Positions 60,571 to 64,000 of a stretch of 64,000 nucleotides of DNA are shown one piece after another (position 1 is the first letter of the stretch; the number at the start of each line of letters is the position of its first letter). The position numbers and the translations under genes were made by a program. Location of the stretch: contig NZ_QLLL01000006.1 of the NCBI RefSeq assembly GCF_003259335.1, positions 248,001 to 312,000 on the forward strand. Reading direction: 5' to 3'. The notes under the pieces are model-generated. The model was not told where the DNA came from. It ran no database searches and saw only the letters and a list, made by a program, of their open reading frames with translations. Origin of the DNA: Chitinophaga skermanii. Lineage in GTDB: Bacteria; Bacteroidota; Bacteroidia; Chitinophagales; Chitinophagaceae.

Positions 60571-62294
60571 GCTTCTTTTCCTTGTTGTACATGTTTATAA
60601 TACCTGTTCTTCTGCAATACAAATCGTTTATGAAGAAACTCACCTGGGTCGGCAGGTGGTTTGCGCATAATTATATCTTTGACGGCCTGATCAGGATCTT
60701 CTTTTTGCGGCTTTTTACCATCGGGTTGTTCGGCTTCTTGTGCACGGTGAATATTAGATTTCACGGTTTCCGTTGCACGATCGCCATTCTTTGGCATCTT
60801 ATCTACTTTGGTTTCACTTGCCAGTTTTTCGTCTTCCGATGCCGGTTTATGTTCTTTTAACGGGTCTTTTTTGTCTTTCTTCTCATGTAAATCCTTAGCA
60901 GGTTGTTTTAGACTAGCTAAGGAATCTACTTCTTCTTTGGCATGTTGTGCCTTGGTAAAGTTTTGTTTCACTTTTACTTTTAGTGTTGAATCTAGTGACT
61001 CTGCATGTGAGAAGGCATCCATGGCTTCATCGTAACGGCCCAACTTAGCCAATGCAAGACCATGGTTGTACGTGCCCGTGGCACTGGTATCTAATGCAAA
61101 TAATGCTTCGGCAGATACAAAGTCGCCCGCTTTGAAATAAGCAATGGCTTTTCGTTGATCATCGGTATAATGTGCTGCGGCTTCGTTGTAGTGATGTTGA
61201 TGGGAAAGTACTTGTCCTTGGTAGTCTTTCGAATACCACCAATCTGCTTCTTTACTATTCACACTACAACTGCTCGTTAACACCGGTAATAATAGTAGCC
61301 ATTGGATTTGCCATCCTCTTCTAAACCAAAATAGTGCAATAACTATTGTTGGTATAATGAGTAAAAATCCCATATCGTCCCATTCTTTGTCGTCTTGCTT
61401 TTTATCCTTTTCAAACACAAGATGGTCGCTGATTCTTTTAGCTATACCGCCCACATCTGTTGTATCGAGCGTCATGGGGGTTATGGTGATTTTGGGGTGA
61501 TTCGATATGTCTTTCAATATTGCTGGATCTTGTTGCGAGTGAACGCCTTTAAATCCCGGAACAGCTGCACCGCCCGGTGAGGATACCAGCAATACTTCCA
61601 TGCTATGAATGTTCGCATTTACATAGTTCGTAAAGTATGCAGCGTCTTCTGCAGTAATTTCGTCGGTCATTACAAGTACTGTACTGGGTGCCAATACGGG
61701 TTGCATGAGCGTATCAATCTCTTGAAACAATAGTTTTGTATTGCTGCCTTGTACAGGCATTTCCCTGTTTTCTAAGCTATTGGCATGTAAGCGAATAATT
61801 TTATAATCGCTGGTGAAAGGTAAAACGAGGTGTGGCGTTCCTGCGTATGCTAATAAGCCTGCACGCGCTTTGGGGTTTGCTGCAAGAAAGTCGCTTATTT
61901 TTAGTTTTGCTCTATCTAACCTTGTTGGCTGAATATCTGTAGCTAACATCGATTTCGACACATCCAATGCTACCAATACAACAGCTTGGATTTTCTGACC
62001 CGGTATTGTTTTTTTCTTCCAAGTAGGACCTGCAACACCCATAATGGCACAAACACAGCCCACAACAAAAAACAACAAAGGTAATATCATGGACCAACGA
62101 CTTCCTTTCACAAACATAAACGGTCGTAAATGTGCCGCTATTACCTTTTTCCATTTACCGTTTTCTCTATTCCCAATTATCAATAACAACACAATAAACC
62201 CTAGGACATATAACAAATACAGCACCTTCGGGCGAATAAAATGAAATTCCGTCCAGTTAATATGCCAATCAATATTTGAAATATCCATCCACAT
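60564..62294 (-). CDS. BatB/BatC-like fusion: VWA domain plus TPR
   Basis: A 576-residue membrane protein. Two membrane helices at about 23-41 and 68-90 are followed by a von Willebrand A domain with the MIDAS motif DVSKSMLATD, T in LPFTSD and D in VLVMTDE. A helix pair follows at about 307-345. The C-terminal half has TPR repeats (YFKAGDFVSAEALFALD, YNHGLALAKLGRYDEAMDAFSHAESLD) and a Lys/Glu/Pro-rich disordered tail. In many Bacteroidota BatB (VWA) and BatC (TPR) are separate proteins; here they are one chain. The start overlaps the stop of the BatA gene. Confidence 0.92.
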   Translation of the reverse strand: MWMDISNIDWHINWTEFHFIRPKVLYLLYVLGFIVLLLIIGNRENGKWKKVIAAHLRPFMFVKGSRWSMILPLLFFVVGCVCAIMGVAGPTWKKKTIPGQKIQAVVLVALDVSKSMLATDIQPTRLDRAKLKISDFLAANPKARAGLLAYAGTPHLVLPFTSDYKIIRLHANSLENREMPVQGSNTKLLFQEIDTLMQPVLAPSTVLVMTDEITAEDAAYFTNYVNANIHSMEVLLVSSPGGAAVPGFKGVHSQQDPAILKDISNHPKITITPMTLDTTDVGGIAKRISDHLVFEKDKKQDDKEWDDMGFLLIIPTIVIALFWFRRGWQIQWLLLLPVLTSSCSVNSKEADWWYSKDYQGQVLSHQHHYNEAAAHYTDDQRKAIAYFKAGDFVSAEALFALDTSATGTYNHGLALAKLGRYDEAMDAFSHAESLDSTLKVKVKQNFTKAQHAKEEVDSLASLKQPAKDLHEKKDKKDPLKEHKPASEDEKLASETKVDKMPKNGDRATETVKSNIHRAQEAEQPDGKKPQKEDPDQAVKDIIMRKPPADPGEFLHKRFVLQKNRYYKHVQQGKEAW

Positions 62295-63283
62295 TATAGC
62301 GCACCTTTGAGCCTTGTTAAATGAATTGTTCCCATTATAAATTGTACTAACAATGCTATTAGTACTGCCGCTAGTAAAGGATAATAATAGAGTAACTGGG
62401 TTGGGCGGTAACTTTCTTCTTCATATACAACGGGCGTTAACTTATCCAATGTTTTATACACGTTTGTCATATCACCTTCATTCATAGCATTGAAATATTG
62501 CCCGCCTGTAGCTTGTGCAACATCTCGCAATGTACGTTCATCCAAATCATAGCCTCCAGTACCGGTTGCTTTGCCAATACCCATGGTATAAATTGTAATG
62601 GAGTCCTTATGGGCTACGTTCGCAGCATCAACCGGCGCCAATTCGGTACCGGTATCTACCCCATCTGTTAACAAAAACATGATCTTTTGCTTAATAGTAT
62701 CTGCTTTTAATATGTTGGAGCTAAAGGCAATGGCATCACCAATATTTGTCATTTGCCCTGCCATTCCCACGGCTGTTTGATCTAATAACCATGTAATGGT
62801 CGATAAATCTGTTGTAAGTGGAGCTTGCAAATATGCATCGCTTCCAAAAACAACCAATCCAATTTGGTCGCTCTTCCGTTTCGCTACGAAATCTTTCATG
62901 AGTGATTTCACCGCATTCCAACGACTCATACGTTGCCCACGCACTAGCCAATCGGTTTGATCCATACTGAATGAGATATCGGCTACAATGAGGAAGCTGC
63001 GTACAGTTTTGGCTTTCTTGCCTGGTTTACCCACGTATTGTGGCATAGAAGCTGCTCCTAATAAACACAACCAACAAAGCATCAATCCTAACCACGTAAA
63101 AAAATTCCTTCTCGATACCCAAGCGCTCCGTTTTGCACGTTGCCCAGATACTTGCTTGGCGCGATCAAAAAAAGGCGCCAGCAAGCTCAACCGTTTCCTA
63201 TGCATCGGTGGTAGTAATAAATACACGAGCAAAGGTAACGGTAGCAAGAAAAACACCCATTTATATGCGATTTCAAACTGCAT
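62294..63283 (-). CDS. BatA-like VWA protein
   Basis: A 329-residue membrane protein from the ATG at 63283; a longer frame opens 36 bases upstream inside the preceding gene. MQFEIAYKWVFFLLPLPLLVYLLLPP is the first membrane helix, a second is at about 52-75, and a last helix sits at about 300-320. The VWA domain carries DISFSMDQTD (MIDAS) and LLTDGVDTGTE. IGDAIAFSSNIL is the middle MIDAS strand. It is the partner of the BatB-like protein in the aerotolerance operon. Confidence 0.92.
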   Translation of the reverse strand: MQFEIAYKWVFFLLPLPLLVYLLLPPMHRKRLSLLAPFFDRAKQVSGQRAKRSAWVSRRNFFTWLGLMLCWLCLLGAASMPQYVGKPGKKAKTVRSFLIVADISFSMDQTDWLVRGQRMSRWNAVKSLMKDFVAKRKSDQIGLVVFGSDAYLQAPLTTDLSTITWLLDQTAVGMAGQMTNIGDAIAFSSNILKADTIKQKIMFLLTDGVDTGTELAPVDAANVAHKDSITIYTMGIGKATGTGGYDLDERTLRDVAQATGGQYFNAMNEGDMTNVYKTLDKLTPVVYEEESYRPTQLLYYYPLLAAVLIALLVQFIMGTIHLTRLKGAL

Positions 63284-63770
63284 GTTTATGATGAATAATC
63301 CAACGTTTTGTTTTTTCAATAAAGCCGTTAGCTATATTTTTATCTACTTGTGTAGGCTTTCGATATAAAGTATCGAATAACATCTGGCCTTCTTCTTCTG
63401 TAAAAGAATGTTCCTTCCATGTAGTATTCAAAAAATTGATCCAATCTTTACCATATAGATACGCCACTGTACCTCTTCCATAATTACGCATCGACAAACG
63501 TTTTAACAGCATACTCGTTTCATAAATCAGCGGTACATCTTGCTGCTGTTCTTTCCAATACTTTTCTCTTTCTTGTAAGTAACGTAAAGCTGATTTTCGA
63601 TAGCGGTTTCGTTTATAATATTGATATACTAAATAAACGCACAATGCCACAATCAATACAAATAGAACACCTACTACGTACCATCCCGGCTCATTGAAGC
63701 TAAACTTCACAGGTGGTGGTTCAATAACATCGTCGAACTGTTGTGTTGTATGTTGAAAAAGTAATATCAT
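63273..63770 (-). CDS. DUF4381-like membrane protein of the Bat operon
   Basis: A 165-residue protein with one membrane helix (about 31-52, WYVVGVLFVLIVALCVYLVY), followed by a basic segment and helical cytoplasmic domain (YLQEREKYWKEQQ, LLKRLSMRNYG, YGKDWINFLNTTW). This is the DUF4381 plan, found between the DUF58 and BatA genes in MoxR/Bat operons. It overlaps both neighbours by a few bases, which shows tight coupling. Confidence 0.82.
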   Translation of the reverse strand: MILLFQHTTQQFDDVIEPPPVKFSFNEPGWYVVGVLFVLIVALCVYLVYQYYKRNRYRKSALRYLQEREKYWKEQQQDVPLIYETSMLLKRLSMRNYGRGTVAYLYGKDWINFLNTTWKEHSFTEEEGQMLFDTLYRKPTQVDKNIANGFIEKTKRWIIHHKHAV

Positions 63771-64000
63771 CGTTTAGTGAGTTTTCCCATGTGTTGCATC
63801 ACTTGTTGTTCAACAGGTAAAGTTGTATCCATTTGCACCACTGGGATATGGTACATCCTGAACTCATCGGATAAACCACGTAATAACTTACTGTATGCTT
63901 CTTCGTATTTTTCGCCCCAATGATGCTTATTGTTCTGCCATGTAATTTGCCTTTTTCCATTGCTCAATACAATACGACCATTAGGTAGTGCTCCATCAAA
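63767..64000 (-). CDS. C-terminal part of a DUF58-type protein (cut by window edge)
   Basis: The last 77 codons of a gene that begins beyond 64000. FDGALPNGRIVLSNGKRQITW, then YEEAYSKLLRGLSDEFRMYHIPVVQMDTTLPVEQQVMQHMGKL. The position before DUF4381 and BatA and the ending with a call to VVQMDT match DUF58 proteins of MoxR/Bat operons. The fragment is short, so this rests mainly on gene order. Confidence 0.6.
   Translation of the reverse strand, partial: FDGALPNGRIVLSNGKRQITWQNNKHHWGEKYEEAYSKLLRGLSDEFRMYHIPVVQMDTTLPVEQQVMQHMGKLTKR

Overview
The window comes from a member of the phylum Bacteroidota, most likely the order Chitinophagales (Chitinophagaceae-like). The evidence is a SusC/SusD pair in a polysaccharide utilisation locus (PUL), a gliding-motility/type IX secretion C-terminal domain, a Bat aerotolerance operon, a MerC-domain protein, DUF2480 and DUF3823 proteins, and several promoters with the Bacteroidota form TTTG-N18..20-TAnnTTTG. 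No phage, integrase, transposase or CRISPR array was seen.

Layout. Positions 1-611 hold the start of a TonB-dependent receptor behind a cobalamin riboswitch and a textbook promoter. Positions 1138-5645 hold divergent GH20 hexosaminidase and GH78 rhamnosidase genes. Positions 5674-11808 hold a lineage-type hypothetical protein, a pseudo-receiver/Crp fusion regulator, an OmpA lipoprotein and a TPM-domain protein. Positions 11813-18974 hold an AhpD-like gene divergent from a MocR regulator with shared operator repeats, then a 1432-residue nuclease-helicase-methyltransferase fusion and a lipoprotein. Positions 19032-29926 are the PUL: GH92, SusC, SusD, DUF3823 and two GH71/99-like enzymes, read on the minus strand and probably aimed at an alpha-mannose-rich glycan. 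A divergent membrane-spanning regulator (30352-32898) is its likely sensor.

Positions 32968-42697 carry housekeeping and stress genes: metallophosphoesterase, GNAT, HAD phosphatase, an Fe-S-type HTH regulator divergent from superoxide dismutase, flavin reductase, pirin, MerC, PafA-like phosphatase and a universal stress protein. Two identical initiator tRNA genes (42923-42994 and 46987-47058) bracket a 4-kb accessory segment that includes a Crp/Fnr regulator with a near-ideal TGTGA-N6-TCACA site in front of its neighbour. Then come a secreted M43-type metalloprotease, an IclR/MFS pair, a 1769-residue pseudokinase-DUF4011-helicase-nuclease-WGR protein, and the Bat operon running to the window end.

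The most unusual signals are three intergenic arrays (7062-7248, 43255-43342, 53531-53682) built of degenerate units with an 11-bp period. The unit sequence differs between loci while the period is the same. I do not recognise these as a named element. The two giant multi-domain helicases are the best candidates for uncharacterised nucleic-acid-processing or defence functions. All function calls rest on motif recognition by eye; no database search was run.
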